A stretch of DNA of 64,000 nt from the NCBI GenBank assembly GCA_021847605.1, contig JAJZQN010000013.1, positions 29,700 through 93,699 on the forward strand. Reading direction: 5' to 3'. The position numbers and the translations under genes were made by a program. This stretch comes from Pseudomonadota bacterium (lineage in GTDB: Bacteria > Pseudomonadota > Alphaproteobacteria > Sphingomonadales > Sphingomonadaceae). Below, in pieces: positions 9,695-22,193 of the stretch (positions are counted from its first letter, which is position 1; each line of letters starts with the position of its first letter). The notes beneath the pieces were generated by a model. That model had not been told where the DNA came from. It saw only the letters and a program-made list of their open reading frames with translations, and did not search any database.

Positions 9695-10354
9695 ATGACC
9701 AACCCGACCGACAGCATTGAATTTGCCAGCCTCCTCTGCTCGCGGCTGTGCCACGACCTTTTGAGTCCCGTCGGTGCGCTCAACAACGGTCTGGAACTGA
9801 TGGCGGATGAGACGGACCCGGATATGCGCCAGCGCTGTCTGGACCTGCTGGGGGACAGTGCGCGGACATCGGCGAACAAGCTGAAATTCTTTCGACTGGC
9901 CTTTGGGTCTGCGGGTGGCTTTGGTGAAGGCGTGCCGCCGCATGAAGCGCGCGTCGCGATCGAGGGCATGTATGCCGCCACCGGCCGGGTCAAGATCGGC
10001 TGGCTGGTCGAGGAACAGATGCTGGGCAAGCTGGCGGTCAAGGTGCTGCTGAATCTGGCGCTGATCGCGGGTGACGCGCTGGTGCGTGGCGGGCAGCTCG
10101 ACATCGGCGCAGAGGATCGCGGCGAGATGACGGAAATCGTCGTTCGGGCTGAAGGGGTGAAGCTGGTGCTGGACCCTGATCTGCGCGCTGCGCTGGCCGG
10201 GACATTGCCGATCGAGGGACTGGGGTCGCGCACGGCTGCGGCCTGGATGGTGCGGCAATTGGTCAACAGCGTGGGTGGTGACATCGCCCTTTCACCTCCG
10301 GGCGAGCCGGTGTTGCTATTTGGCGCAGTCATCCCCTCTCGCGGACAAGCGTGA
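9695..10354 (+). CDS. chpT: ChpT-like histidine phosphotransferase
   Basis: FASLLCSRLCHDLLSPVGALNNGLELM phospho-His helix followed by a degenerate ATPase-like domain, typical of alphaproteobacterial ChpT. Confidence 0.85.
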   Translation: MTNPTDSIEFASLLCSRLCHDLLSPVGALNNGLELMADETDPDMRQRCLDLLGDSARTSANKLKFFRLAFGSAGGFGEGVPPHEARVAIEGMYAATGRVKIGWLVEEQMLGKLAVKVLLNLALIAGDALVRGGQLDIGAEDRGEMTEIVVRAEGVKLVLDPDLRAALAGTLPIEGLGSRTAAAWMVRQLVNSVGGDIALSPPGEPVLLFGAVIPSRGQA

Positions 10355-10847
10355 GCAGGGCGTCATTGCTCCATCCTTCCAGAGCCAATATCGCAGCATA
10401 AGGATCGCCGCTTAGCGCCAGAGTCTGAGCAAATGCCGGTTCGGTCTTCAGCCCGGATCGACGTAGCACCATTATTCGGTCACGCAGATCGTCGCCGCCC
10501 AATGTCAGCAGCCGCTTTTCCATCAGAAAGTGGCGCCAGCCCTGTTGCTGCACGATTGGCACGGCCTGCCCGAATATCTCGAATGGCCAGCCATGCGCCT
10601 CAAAGCGACCAATAACGGCCTTCAGCTCTGGTCGGGCGTGTAATTCGAACCCCGCCATGCTGCCGAACCTGTCGCGCAGATGATCGGCGAAGATGGCGGG
10701 ATCATGGGTTTCACATAATATGTCGATATCGCTCGATGGCAGAGCGATGCCCAGAGGCGGCGTCCCGGCTATATGGGGATCGAAGGAGGCAAGCCTTTCC
10801 AGCGCTCCGGTGAGGGCGAGCGCCTCTTCATAGGGCATGCGGGTCAT
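10329..10847 (-). CDS. DUF4269-like nucleotidyltransferase-fold protein
   Basis: LGIALPSSDIDILCETHDPAIFADHLRDRFG and GRFEAHGWPFEIFGQAVPIVQQQGWRHFLMEKRLL; overlaps the chpT 3' end convergently. Confidence 0.75.
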   Translation of the reverse strand: MTRMPYEEALALTGALERLASFDPHIAGTPPLGIALPSSDIDILCETHDPAIFADHLRDRFGSMAGFELHARPELKAVIGRFEAHGWPFEIFGQAVPIVQQQGWRHFLMEKRLLTLGGDDLRDRIMVLRRSGLKTEPAFAQTLALSGDPYAAILALEGWSNDALLTLVRERG

Positions 10848-11893
10848 GCTTCGCGCATTTCTTCCGCCAGGGCCGCTACCAATGCTGCGGCGGGCAAGCT
10901 GCGGGCTAATGGAGCGCCCTGACCGGCCCACTGGGCGCCATATCCGCCTTCATCCCGCGCTTTTGCAGCCTGATTGAGCGCTTTTCCCGCATCATAAGCG
11001 ATGGGGTAATCCGGGACGCGGCGATGTGCCTGTGCGCCCCACATCGTGAATTTGTTGGCGAGGCAGCGGGCAGGGCGACCGGAAATGGCGCGTGTCATGA
11101 TCGTATGCAGCGCGGCGGGGCTGTTCAGCGCAGCGCGATAGGCCGCATCGGCGCTGCTTTCCGGGCAGGCGATGAACGCCGTGCCAAGCTGGGCCGCGAC
11201 CGCGCCCAGATTGAGTGCGGCACTGATGCCCCGTCCATCCATGATGCCGCCTGCCGCGATGACCGGCATATCCGCGCGTTCGACCAGCAACTGTGTCAGC
11301 GCAAAAGTGCCAAGTTGGTCATCCGGGGCATCGGGATCGAACATGCCGCGATGGCCGCCGGCCTCATAGCCCTGTGCTACCACGGCATCGATGCCGGCAT
11401 GTCTGGCTGCCAGTGCCTCCGGCAGGCTGGTCGCGGTCGCAATGAGCATGCACCCCGCCTGCTTCAGAGCGGCGATACGAACGGCATTGGGCAGTCCGAA
11501 ATGAAAGCTGATAACGGCCGGCCGCGTGTCGATCAGCATGGCCATCATAGCATCGTCGACGGCAAAGCTGCGATAGATTTCCCGCAGGGACGTGGGTGGT
11601 GTGGCGCCATATTGGGTGAAAAGGGGCGTGAGTTCTTCGAGCCAGCCTGCCTCAACATCCGGCCGGGCGATGGCTGGCGCATGGGCGAACAGATTGACGT
11701 TGAAGGGCCGGTCGGTGCGGGCACGTATTTGCATGATCATTGCGCAGGCAGCGTCGGCATCGACTGCGCCCACGCCGATCGATCCCAGCGCCCCGGCGCT
11801 GCTGACCGCTGCCGCCATTTCCGGCGTGGATACACCGGCCATGGGCGCCTGAATGATGGGGTGGGTCAGGGCGAGGGGAGAAAGCAGCGGCAT
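10844..11893 (-). CDS. Nitronate monooxygenase / 2-nitropropane dioxygenase family
   Basis: ALTHPIIQAPMAGVSTPEMAAAVSSAGALGSIG, GYEAGGHRG, VIAAGGIMDGRGI. Confidence 0.9.
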   Translation of the reverse strand: MPLLSPLALTHPIIQAPMAGVSTPEMAAAVSSAGALGSIGVGAVDADAACAMIMQIRARTDRPFNVNLFAHAPAIARPDVEAGWLEELTPLFTQYGATPPTSLREIYRSFAVDDAMMAMLIDTRPAVISFHFGLPNAVRIAALKQAGCMLIATATSLPEALAARHAGIDAVVAQGYEAGGHRGMFDPDAPDDQLGTFALTQLLVERADMPVIAAGGIMDGRGISAALNLGAVAAQLGTAFIACPESSADAAYRAALNSPAALHTIMTRAISGRPARCLANKFTMWGAQAHRRVPDYPIAYDAGKALNQAAKARDEGGYGAQWAGQGAPLARSLPAAALVAALAEEMREA

Positions 11894-11920
11894 ATGCGTG
11901 ATCTGGGGATGGAACGCTCA

Positions 11921-11962
11921 AAGGAAAAGGCCCGGCTGCGCGAGCAACCGGGCCTTTTTCTG
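11921..11962 (-). terminator. Rho-independent terminator of glnA
   Basis: GGCCCGG...CCGGGCC stem with A-run/T-run, just beyond the glnA stop. Confidence 0.8.
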
Positions 11963-11979
11963 TAACCAGTGCCGAAAAA

Positions 11980-13392
11980 TCAGGCGCTGTAATACATGTC
12001 GAATTCGACCGGCGAGGGAGCCATTTCCCAGCGATAGACTTCGGGCCACTTCAGTTCGATATAGGCATCGATCTGATCCTTGGTGAAGACGTCGCCCTTC
12101 AGCAGGAACTCATAGTCGGCTTCCAGGCTGTTGAGCGCTTCACGGAGCGAACCGCAGACGGTCGGCACCAGGCTCAGCTCTTCAGGCGGCAGGTCATAGA
12201 GATTCTTGTCCATCGCGGCGCCCGGATGGATCTTGTTCTCAATACCGTCGAGGCCAGCCATCAGCAGAGCCGAGTAGCAGAGATAGGGGTTGGCCATCGC
12301 GTCGGGGAAGCGGAATTCGACGCGCTTCGCCTTGGTGCCGGCACCATAGGGAATACGGCAGGAGGCCGAACGGTTACGGGCCGAATAGGCGAGCAGAACG
12401 GGGGCTTCGAAGCCCGGCACCAGACGCTTGTAGCTGTTGGTGGTCGGGTTGGTGAAGGCGTTCAGAGCCTTGGCATGCTTGATGACGCCACCGATGAAGT
12501 AGAGGCACATGTCGGACAGACCGGCATAGCCGTCGCCCGCGAAGAGCGGCTTGCCGCCGTCCCAGATCGACATGTGGGTGTGCATGCCGCTGCCGTTATC
12601 CTGTGCGATCGGCTTGGGCATGAACGTCGCCGTCTTGCCATAGGCCTGCGCAACCATCTGCACGACATATTTGTAGATCTGCATACGGTCGGCGGTCTGC
12701 ACCAGAGTGCCGAAGGTCAGGCCCAGTTCGTGCTGCGCGGCGGCGACTTCATGGTGATGCTTGTCGCAGGGCAGGCCCATTTCGAGCATGGTCGAAACCA
12801 TTTCGGCGCGGATGTCGGTGCAGGGATCGACCGGCGCGACGGGGAAATAGCCGCCCTTGGCACGCGGACGGTGGCCCAGGTTGCCGCCTTCATATTCCTT
12901 GCCGGTGTTGGTCGGCAGTTCGATGTCGTCGATCTTGAAATAGCTCTGCGAGTAATCATTCTCGAAGCGCACATCGTCGAACATGAAGAATTCGGCTTCC
13001 GGGCCGACATAGACGGTGTCGCCAAAACCGGCCGACTTCACGAAGGCTTCTGCGCGCTTCGCGGTCGAGCGCGGATCGCGGGCATAGAGTTCGCCGGTGT
13101 CGGGTTCCACGATGTCGCAGAACAGGATCAGCATCGGGGTGGCGCTGAACGGATCGACATAGACGGCGTCCAGGTCGGGCTTCAGGATCATGTCCGATTC
13201 GTTGATCGCCTTCCAGCCTTCGATCGACGAACCGTCGAACATCAGGCCGTCGGTCAGTTCATCTTCGCCCAGCACGCTCGACACCATGGTCAGGTGCTGC
13301 CACTTGCCCTTGGGATCGGTGAAGCGGACATCGACCCATTCGATTTCCTTTTCCTCGATCATCTTCAGGATGTCTTTAGGCGTGTTGGCCAT
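11980..13392 (-). CDS. glnA: Type I glutamine synthetase
   Basis: [42 protein letters not shown], adenylylation-type C-terminus ([15 protein letters not shown]). Confidence 0.97.
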   Translation of the reverse strand: MANTPKDILKMIEEKEIEWVDVRFTDPKGKWQHLTMVSSVLGEDELTDGLMFDGSSIEGWKAINESDMILKPDLDAVYVDPFSATPMLILFCDIVEPDTGELYARDPRSTAKRAEAFVKSAGFGDTVYVGPEAEFFMFDDVRFENDYSQSYFKIDDIELPTNTGKEYEGGNLGHRPRAKGGYFPVAPVDPCTDIRAEMVSTMLEMGLPCDKHHHEVAAAQHELGLTFGTLVQTADRMQIYKYVVQMVAQAYGKTATFMPKPIAQDNGSGMHTHMSIWDGGKPLFAGDGYAGLSDMCLYFIGGVIKHAKALNAFTNPTTNSYKRLVPGFEAPVLLAYSARNRSASCRIPYGAGTKAKRVEFRFPDAMANPYLCYSALLMAGLDGIENKIHPGAAMDKNLYDLPPEELSLVPTVCGSLREALNSLEADYEFLLKGDVFTKDQIDAYIELKWPEVYRWEMAPSPVEFDMYYSA

Positions 13393-13491
13393 GTGCAATT
13401 GCCCTTCTCTCTGGATACCCCCCCGAAGGGGTAGTTGAAGCCTTATGTCCGCCGGCCCCCTGTTCAGCCGGCTTGAACCTGTTCAAAAAAA

Positions 13492-13893
<402 letters not shown>

Positions 13894-14064
13894 TCAAGCG
13901 ACGATCATCATGGCCCGATCAGGTCTGTGCCGTCCCTCTTGGTAATCAATTACCGTGCCAATCGGCGAATCGCTAGAACTGCTTTCGGCGATGCAGCAAT
14001 CTTTGTCCATATTGCCCGGTTTCAGGGCAATTTCCTGTCTTTTGCCTGTTTTTTAGGCAGCATC

Positions 14065-14895
14065 TCAGGCGGTGTAAGGCGGACAGTCGAAACCTGCCGG
14101 ACTTTTGGTGAAAATCTCGCATCCGGTCTCGGTAATGCCGATGCTGTGTTCGAATTGGGCGGACAGGGTTCGGTCGCGGGTGACGGCCGTCCACCCGTCG
14201 TCCAGCATGCGGACGCCAGGCTTCCCAATGTTGATCATGGGTTCGATCGTGAAGAACATGCCCGGGCGCAGTTCAGGGCCGGTACCGGGGCGACCGATAT
14301 GCACGACCTCAGGACTGTCATGGAACACACGGCCAAGCCCATGGCCGCAAAAATCGCGGACGACGCCGTAGCGGTGCTTTTCGGCATATTGCTGGATCAC
14401 ATGACCTATGTCGCCCAGATGATTGCCCGGCTTGGCCTGTTCGATGCCCAGCATCAGACATTCATAGGTCACTTCGACAAGGCGGCGCGCCTTGATCGGG
14501 GCATCGCCGACAATGAACATGCGGCTGGTGTCGCCATGCCATCCATCGACCTGTGGCGTGACGTCGATGTTCAGGATGTCGCCATCCTTCAGCTTATAGT
14601 CACCCGGAATGCCGTGGCAGATGACGTTGTTCAGGCTGATGCAGCAGCTATGCGTATAGCCGCGATAGCCCAGCGTTGCCGGCACGCCGCCGCCGTCGAG
14701 CGACATGCGGCGCACGATGTCGTCCAATTCGCCGGTGGTGACGCCCGGCACCACATGCGGTACCAGCGCGTCGAGGATTTCCGCCCCCAGTCGGCCAGCC
14801 TTGCGCATGCCGGCAAAGCCCGATTCGTCATAGAGTTTGATCGCGCTGGAACGGGAAATCGGCGTGTCGGCCGTCATCGTCATATATTCGGTCAT
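14065..14895 (-). CDS. map: Type I methionine aminopeptidase
   Basis: CISLNNVICHGIPGDYKLKDGDILNIDVT, RDFCGHGLGRVFHDSPEVVH, FTIEPMIN. Confidence 0.96.
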   Translation of the reverse strand: MTEYMTMTADTPISRSSAIKLYDESGFAGMRKAGRLGAEILDALVPHVVPGVTTGELDDIVRRMSLDGGGVPATLGYRGYTHSCCISLNNVICHGIPGDYKLKDGDILNIDVTPQVDGWHGDTSRMFIVGDAPIKARRLVEVTYECLMLGIEQAKPGNHLGDIGHVIQQYAEKHRYGVVRDFCGHGLGRVFHDSPEVVHIGRPGTGPELRPGMFFTIEPMINIGKPGVRMLDDGWTAVTRDRTLSAQFEHSIGITETGCEIFTKSPAGFDCPPYTA

Positions 14896-14963
14896 GGTGC
14901 GATTATAGGGGCTTGTCCCGCATATTGCGAGAGGGCGACTAGGCAGCGGCGCAGGCAAAGGCT

Positions 14964-15737
14964 ATGCCGCCCAACATGGCCGAACCGACCCGCATCTGGA
15001 CCGCCGCGCTGATCGTGATTGGCGATGAAATCCTCTCTGGCCGCACGCAGGACAAAAATGTCGCCCAGATTGCGACATGGCTGAATGTTCAGGGCATTCG
15101 CCTGCGTGAGGTACGGGTGGTCGCCGATGATGAGGATGCCATTGTCGAGGCAGTGAATATCCTGCGGGTGCGCAACGATTATCTCTTCACCACCGGCGGC
15201 ATAGGGCCGACGCATGACGACATTACGGTCGATGCCATCGCCAAGGCACTGGGTGTAGGCGTGGAGGTGCATCCCGATGCCCGCGCCATTCTTGAAAATT
15301 ACTATGTAACGCGCGGCGGCCTGACCGAAGCGCGTCTGCGCATGGCGCGGGTGCCGGCCGGTGCCAGCCTGATCGAAAACCGCATGTCGGGCGCACCGGG
15401 CATCCGCCATGGCAATATTTTCATCATGGCGGGCGTGCCGCACATCACGGCGGGGATGCTCGATCGGCTGACTGGTACGCTGGAGGGGGGCTTACCCGTT
15501 CTGTCCGCCACGATCGGTTGCTGGGTCGCGGAAAGCGAGATTGCGGATTTGCTGGGCCAGACGGAGCGCGCCCATGATGGCATCCAGATTGGCAGCTATC
15601 CCTTTTTCCGCGAAGGACGTACCGGCGCGAACTTCGTGATCCGTTCGACGGATCAGGCGGTGCTGGATCAATGTCTGGCCGACCTGACGGCTGCTCTGGA
15701 GCAGGGCGGTTGGGCGGTCGTGGCGGGCGGCATCTGA
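14964..15737 (+). CDS. CinA-like/molybdopterin-binding domain protein
   Basis: ALIVIGDEILSGRTQDKNVAQIATWL and TTGGIGPTHDDITVDAIAKALG. Confidence 0.92.
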   Translation: MPPNMAEPTRIWTAALIVIGDEILSGRTQDKNVAQIATWLNVQGIRLREVRVVADDEDAIVEAVNILRVRNDYLFTTGGIGPTHDDITVDAIAKALGVGVEVHPDARAILENYYVTRGGLTEARLRMARVPAGASLIENRMSGAPGIRHGNIFIMAGVPHITAGMLDRLTGTLEGGLPVLSATIGCWVAESEIADLLGQTERAHDGIQIGSYPFFREGRTGANFVIRSTDQAVLDQCLADLTAALEQGGWAVVAGGI

Positions 15738-15762
15738 ACATTCTGCCGCCCGCGCACGTTAT

Positions 15763-17514
<1,752 letters not shown>

Positions 17515-17535
17515 TCATGACAGAAAGGCGCGCTC

Positions 17536-17778
17536 ATGACGCCCATCCCGTGGGATCAGCCCGCAACCCTCATCGATCTGGACGGAAAGGCGCCGATCAT
17601 CGGCACCATTCGCGATTGCGCCATGCATTTCGCGCTGTTCAAGCCCTTCGCCAAGGAACAGGCCCGCGTCCTGCTGACGCAGCCGGTTCATCGCGAAGGC
17701 CGCAAGACGCGGACATGGGTGCTGGAACCCAATGAAATCGCCGCGCTTTCCGAGCGGTTGAAGCAGGAACAGAATTAA
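17536..17778 (+). CDS. Small hypothetical protein
   Basis: 80 aa ORF with plausible codon usage, between pgm and pth; no family recognised. Confidence 0.65.
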   Translation: MTPIPWDQPATLIDLDGKAPIIGTIRDCAMHFALFKPFAKEQARVLLTQPVHREGRKTRTWVLEPNEIAALSERLKQEQN

Positions 17779-17795
17779 AGGATCGGAAGTGGCGC

Positions 17796-18365
17796 TCAGT
17801 CGGCCAGACGGAGCGACACTTCGTTCATGAACCGGGCGTCATCACCCTTGGCCAGCCATTCCGCTTCCGCGCCGATGGCGGCCAGCATGTCGGTCAGGGC
17901 GTCCATCTCGCTCTTGGCATAATTGCCCAGCACATAGCCATGCACCCGGTCCTTGTGACCCGGATGGCCGATGCCGATTCGCACACGGCGGAAATCTGCG
18001 CCGATATGGGCGTCGGTGGAACGCAGGCCGTTATGCCCGGCATTGCCTCCGCCGCGCTTTACCTTCACCTTCATGGGGGCAAGGTCCAGTTCGTCGTGGA
18101 AGACGGTCACGTCCTGCGGCGTCAATTTGTAGAAGCGTATCGCCTCCCCGATGGAGCGGCCGCTTTCGTTCATGAAGGTCGCGGGTTTCAGCAGGATGAT
18201 TTTCTCAGGACCAATCCGCCCTTCCTGTACCCACCCCTGAAACTGCTTCTTGGGTGGCGAAAATCGATACATGTCTGCGATCAGGTCGGTGACCATGAAG
18301 CCGACATTGTGCCGATGCATCGCATATTGCGTGCCCGGATTGCCGAGGCCGGCCCAAATCTGCAT
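17796..18365 (-). CDS. pth: Peptidyl-tRNA hydrolase
   Basis: MQIWAGLGNPGTQYAMHRHNVGFMV, HDELDLAPMKVKVKRGGGNAGHNGLRS. Confidence 0.96.
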   Translation of the reverse strand: MQIWAGLGNPGTQYAMHRHNVGFMVTDLIADMYRFSPPKKQFQGWVQEGRIGPEKIILLKPATFMNESGRSIGEAIRFYKLTPQDVTVFHDELDLAPMKVKVKRGGGNAGHNGLRSTDAHIGADFRRVRIGIGHPGHKDRVHGYVLGNYAKSEMDALTDMLAAIGAEAEWLAKGDDARFMNEVSLRLAD

Positions 18366-18388
18366 CACAATCCTCCGAAAAAGCAAAA

Positions 18389-18470
18389 CCCCGTTCGCAC
18401 TGAGCCTGTCGAAGGGCCGTCCGTTCCCGAAAGAAAGGGCAGGGCTTCGACAAGCTCAGCCCGAACGGGG
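18389..18470. repeat. REP-like imperfect palindrome
   Basis: CCCCGTTCGcactGAGCctGTCGAAG ... GCTTCGACaaGCTCagccCGAACGGGG in the pth/rplY intergenic region. Confidence 0.8.
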
Positions 18471-18500
18471 TTGAGCAGATAGTTTTAAGCTACAAAAGGC

Positions 18501-19115
18501 TTATTCGCCCTCGGCTTCGCCCTCGGCTTCACCTTCGGCGCTCTTCAGAGCCGACGGAGCGACGACGGTCGCGATCGAGAAGTCGGTGTCTGCATGCAGA
18601 GCCTTTGCACCCTTGGGCAGGGTCACGGCGCTGATGTGCAGCGAATCGCCGACTTCCAGGCCGGTCAGGTCGACAACGACTTCGTCAGGGATGTTGGCGG
18701 CATCGACAACCAGTTCGATGTCATGCGCCACGACGTTCAGCACGCCGCCCTTCTTCAGGCCCGGCGATGCGGCTTCGTTCTCGAAGCGCACCGGCACATG
18801 GACATGAACGGTGGCATGTTCCGAAACGCGCAGGAAATCGGCGTGCAGCGGACGATCGGTGACGGGGTGGAAGGCCACGTCCTTGGCGAGGGTACGGACG
18901 GTCTTGCCGCCGACTTCGACCATGATGACCGAATTGAAGAAGTGGCCGGTGCCGAGCTGCTTGTTGAGGAGCTTTTCCTCGACATGGATCGACAGGGGTT
19001 CTTCGTTCATTCCATAGATGACGGCGGGTACGCGGCCCTCACGGCGGAGAGCGCGGGAGGCTCCCTTGCCAGCCCGATCGCGTGCCTCTGCCGACAGCGT
19101 AAGCTGCTCGCTCAT
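18501..19115 (-). CDS. rplY: 50S ribosomal protein L25/general stress protein Ctc
   Basis: [29 protein letters not shown] and HADFLRV; acidic [11 protein letters not shown] tail. Confidence 0.95.
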   Translation of the reverse strand: MSEQLTLSAEARDRAGKGASRALRREGRVPAVIYGMNEEPLSIHVEEKLLNKQLGTGHFFNSVIMVEVGGKTVRTLAKDVAFHPVTDRPLHADFLRVSEHATVHVHVPVRFENEAASPGLKKGGVLNVVAHDIELVVDAANIPDEVVVDLTGLEVGDSLHISAVTLPKGAKALHADTDFSIATVVAPSALKSAEGEAEGEAEGE

Positions 19116-19267
19116 TGCGTGTCTCCAAAAGCTAATTGATGTACTTTCCCGCCACGCCTCCAGGGATGACCATGACGGGAAGGCGGCCCTTTAGCAGAAA
19201 AGGGCAGAAAGGCAAGGGGGCTGGGTCAGGCGGGCGCCATGGGTGGATTCTTTGCTTCTCGTCAACC

Positions 19268-20152
19268 TTACTGAACCCGCGTCACGGTAAAGCCCTGCGC
19301 CTCCAGCAGTTGGATCAGATTTTCCCGACCCGTCAGGTGTCCCGCACCGACTGCGATAAAGGGTTTTCCTTTCATCCCGTCGATCACCTTCACCCAGTCG
19401 CGGTTGCGCGCGACGAGGATCGCTTCCTCGACGACCGGGTCGGGTTGCTCGCCAATCTGGTCTTCCTTGGCGATCGCCTCCATATCGCCTTTCAGCCAGG
19501 CATTGAGGATGCGGTCATAGAGCGCCTTCATCCCCTTGGCCTCATGCACGCTCTGGACCAGCAGCCTGGTTTGTGCGGCTGCGGGCAAGGTGTCGAAGGC
19601 GGCAAATTGCCGTTCGACCGTCTCCAGCCCCTTGATCGGCTTGTCAGCCTTTTTAAAGGCGGTGATCAGCGCGGGTTCGACGCCATCATCCTGACTGACA
19701 TGCAGCGATTGCTGGCTGGCGGCGGACAACAGCATCGCCGCAGCCCAGCTTTCATAACCGGACAAGGCTTGCGCGCTGGTGCCGCTGTCACTCAATATTT
19801 TCAGTAACTGGGCCTTATCCTGTTCCGGCACACGCTGCTCCAGCGCAGGCAGGTCGGGGCTGCGGCCCATTTTTTCGAACAGGCTCAGCGTCTTTTGCGG
19901 GTCCTGCAAATCCGCCGCCTCCAGCACCAGTCGGTCGGCCTCTGCCATGGCATCCTTGATCGGTTGCGTTTCCCACGCGACCCCGCTGGGCAGAACATGG
20001 ATCGTCCCCATCAGCCATGCTTTCAGGTCGCCGCGCTGGACCTGCCATAAGGCAGGGCCGCCGCCCTGTGGCGGCTGAGGCGGGGGTGCCTTGCTGCACG
20101 CGGCGGCCAGAGTGAGGGTGAACAGGGCAAGGAAGCGGGTGAACAGGCGCAT
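19268..20152 (-). CDS. TraB/GumN family lipoprotein (copy 1)
   Basis: Lipobox (LTLAAACSKA), [53 protein letters not shown]. Confidence 0.9.
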   Translation of the reverse strand: MRLFTRFLALFTLTLAAACSKAPPPQPPQGGGPALWQVQRGDLKAWLMGTIHVLPSGVAWETQPIKDAMAEADRLVLEAADLQDPQKTLSLFEKMGRSPDLPALEQRVPEQDKAQLLKILSDSGTSAQALSGYESWAAAMLLSAASQQSLHVSQDDGVEPALITAFKKADKPIKGLETVERQFAAFDTLPAAAQTRLLVQSVHEAKGMKALYDRILNAWLKGDMEAIAKEDQIGEQPDPVVEEAILVARNRDWVKVIDGMKGKPFIAVGAGHLTGRENLIQLLEAQGFTVTRVQ

Positions 20153-20160
20153 GATAGAAA

Positions 20161-21066
20161 TTACTCCGCCACGCGCCGCGATGCGACGCCCAAAGCCTTC
20201 AACTGATCCTGCACGCTGCCCTTGCCGGCCAGATGCCCGGCGCCCACCGCAATGAAGACGGTGCCCGGCTGATTTAGTCGCGCCTTGATCCATTTCGCCC
20301 AATTGGCGTTGCGCCCCACCAGCAGAACCTGTGCCAGTTCCGGCGTGGCCTCCAGCGATTCGTTCATGGATTTGGCCAACTTGTCGGGTTTCCCCGCCTG
20401 CCAATATTTCAGCAGATCGGCAAATTCCGTCTCCATGTCTGGCAGGCCATCGACGGTCGCGTTCAGAAATTCGATCTGCTGCTCCATCGGCAGGCCTGCG
20501 AAAAAGCCGATCTGTTCCTGCACCGTCTCCAGCGCGCCGACCTTCTTGCCTGCGCTCTGCGCTGATGCGCGCAATATCTTTTCGGCGCCAAGGTCGCTCT
20601 TATATCCCAGCCGCTCCAGCGGGGCGACCGACAGGGCCATGCCGCTCATCCATGGATAGAACATCTCGAACGTTTGCCATGGCAGGCCGTTTTCCTGCAT
20701 CGCCGCCTGATATTTGCCGCGTGCTTCCGGTGCCAGGCGGTCCGACAATTTTACCCCATCCTTCGCCAGCGCCATCGTCGCCATGGTCGTGCCGATCGCT
20801 TGTGGATCGTCCGGCTCGATGATTTCCAGCATCAGTTCGTCCGACGTATCGAACGCCTTTTTCACATTGCCGCCAAACCAGTCGATCCCCGGCTTCATCA
20901 CATGGACCGTGCCGAACAGGTAGATGGTGGTGTCCTCATCCTTCACCTGCCACAGGGCGGGCTTGGCGATGATGGTGGACGGGGCGGTGCTGCGGGCCTG
21001 AACGCTCGCGCCGGTCAGCAACAACAGGGCGGCAAAGGCACGGGCCAGAAAGCGATGGATCGTCAT
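20161..21066 (-). CDS. TraB/GumN family protein (copy 2)
   Basis: Signal peptide, [54 protein letters not shown]. Confidence 0.9.
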   Translation of the reverse strand: MTIHRFLARAFAALLLLTGASVQARSTAPSTIIAKPALWQVKDEDTTIYLFGTVHVMKPGIDWFGGNVKKAFDTSDELMLEIIEPDDPQAIGTTMATMALAKDGVKLSDRLAPEARGKYQAAMQENGLPWQTFEMFYPWMSGMALSVAPLERLGYKSDLGAEKILRASAQSAGKKVGALETVQEQIGFFAGLPMEQQIEFLNATVDGLPDMETEFADLLKYWQAGKPDKLAKSMNESLEATPELAQVLLVGRNANWAKWIKARLNQPGTVFIAVGAGHLAGKGSVQDQLKALGVASRRVAE

Positions 21067-21214
21067 GCCCCTTCAATGGGGAGCGTCGCGGAGAAGGGCA
21101 AGCGGCTTAACCCTGTTTGCCCGATGGTCCCCGCGCCTTTTCCTTGACCGTTTCGGCCCCATGCGCCAAGGCGCGAACCCAAGTAAAACGGCTCATTATC
21201 GACGAGGACTATTC

Positions 21215-22087
21215 GTGGCCGAAGGCAAAGTGCTTTCCTTTCAGGACCTGATCCTGACCCTGCATGCCTATTGGGGGAAACAGGGTTGCGTCATCCTGCA
21301 ACCGCTCGACATGGAAGTGGGCGCAGGCACATTCCACCCGGCGACCACGCTGCGCAGCCTTGGTCCCAATGCCTGGAATGCCGCCTATGTGCAGCCCAGC
21401 CGTCGCCCGACCGATGGTCGCTATGGCGAAAACCCCAACCGGCTCCAGCATTATTACCAGTATCAGGTGATCATGAAGCCGTCGCCGGCGAACCTTCAGG
21501 ACCTGTATCTGGGTTCGCTCAAGGAAATCGGCATCGATCCGCTGGTCCATGACATCCGCTTCGTCGAGGATGACTGGGAAAGCCCGACGCTGGGCGCCTG
21601 GGGACTTGGCTGGGAAGTGTGGTGCGACGGCATGGAAGTCACGCAATTCACCTATTTCCAGCAGATGGGTGGTTTCGACTGCAAGCCGGTCGCGGGCGAA
21701 CTCACCTACGGCCTTGAACGCCTCGCCATGTATATTCAGGGCGTCGACAGCGTCTATGACCTCAAATTCAACGATGCGGGCGTCACCTATGGCGATGTCT
21801 TCCTCGAAAATGAGCGGCAGATGTCGAAATGGAATTTCGAGGTCGCCGATACCGAAAAGCTGTTCCGCTGGTTCAAGGATTGCCGCGCGGAATATGACCA
21901 GTGCATCGCCAATGGCGTTCCGCTTGCCGCCTTTGAACAGGCGATCAAGGCCAGCCATACCTTCAACCTGCTTCAGGCGCGCGGCGTAATCTCCGTGCAG
22001 GAGCGTGCCAGCTATATGGGGCAGGTGCGCGACATGGCGAAGGGTAGCTGCGAGAAGTGGATGGAAGTGAACGGGTGGGCCGCATAA
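21215..22087 (+). CDS. glyQ: Glycyl-tRNA synthetase alpha subunit (GTG start)
   Basis: [76 protein letters not shown]. Confidence 0.97.
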   Translation: MAEGKVLSFQDLILTLHAYWGKQGCVILQPLDMEVGAGTFHPATTLRSLGPNAWNAAYVQPSRRPTDGRYGENPNRLQHYYQYQVIMKPSPANLQDLYLGSLKEIGIDPLVHDIRFVEDDWESPTLGAWGLGWEVWCDGMEVTQFTYFQQMGGFDCKPVAGELTYGLERLAMYIQGVDSVYDLKFNDAGVTYGDVFLENERQMSKWNFEVADTEKLFRWFKDCRAEYDQCIANGVPLAAFEQAIKASHTFNLLQARGVISVQERASYMGQVRDMAKGSCEKWMEVNGWAA

Positions 22088-22103
22088 TGACTATGGTTGA
22101 ATT

Positions 22104-22181
22104 CGTCATCCCAGCGAAGGCTGGGATCTCAGGCGATCTGGCACCCCGGCCGATGGCGGCCCCGGCCTTCGCCGGGGCATC
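22104..22181. repeat. REP-like element with two hairpins between glyQ and glyS
   Basis: ATCCCAGCgaaGGCTGGGAT followed by CCCCGGC-CTTC-GCCGGGG. Confidence 0.75.
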
Positions 22182-22193
22182 GGAGGAAATCGC

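Noticed and set aside
12226-13434. 402 aa plus-strand ORF opposite glnA
   Set aside because: Shadow ORF over a highly conserved glutamine synthetase.
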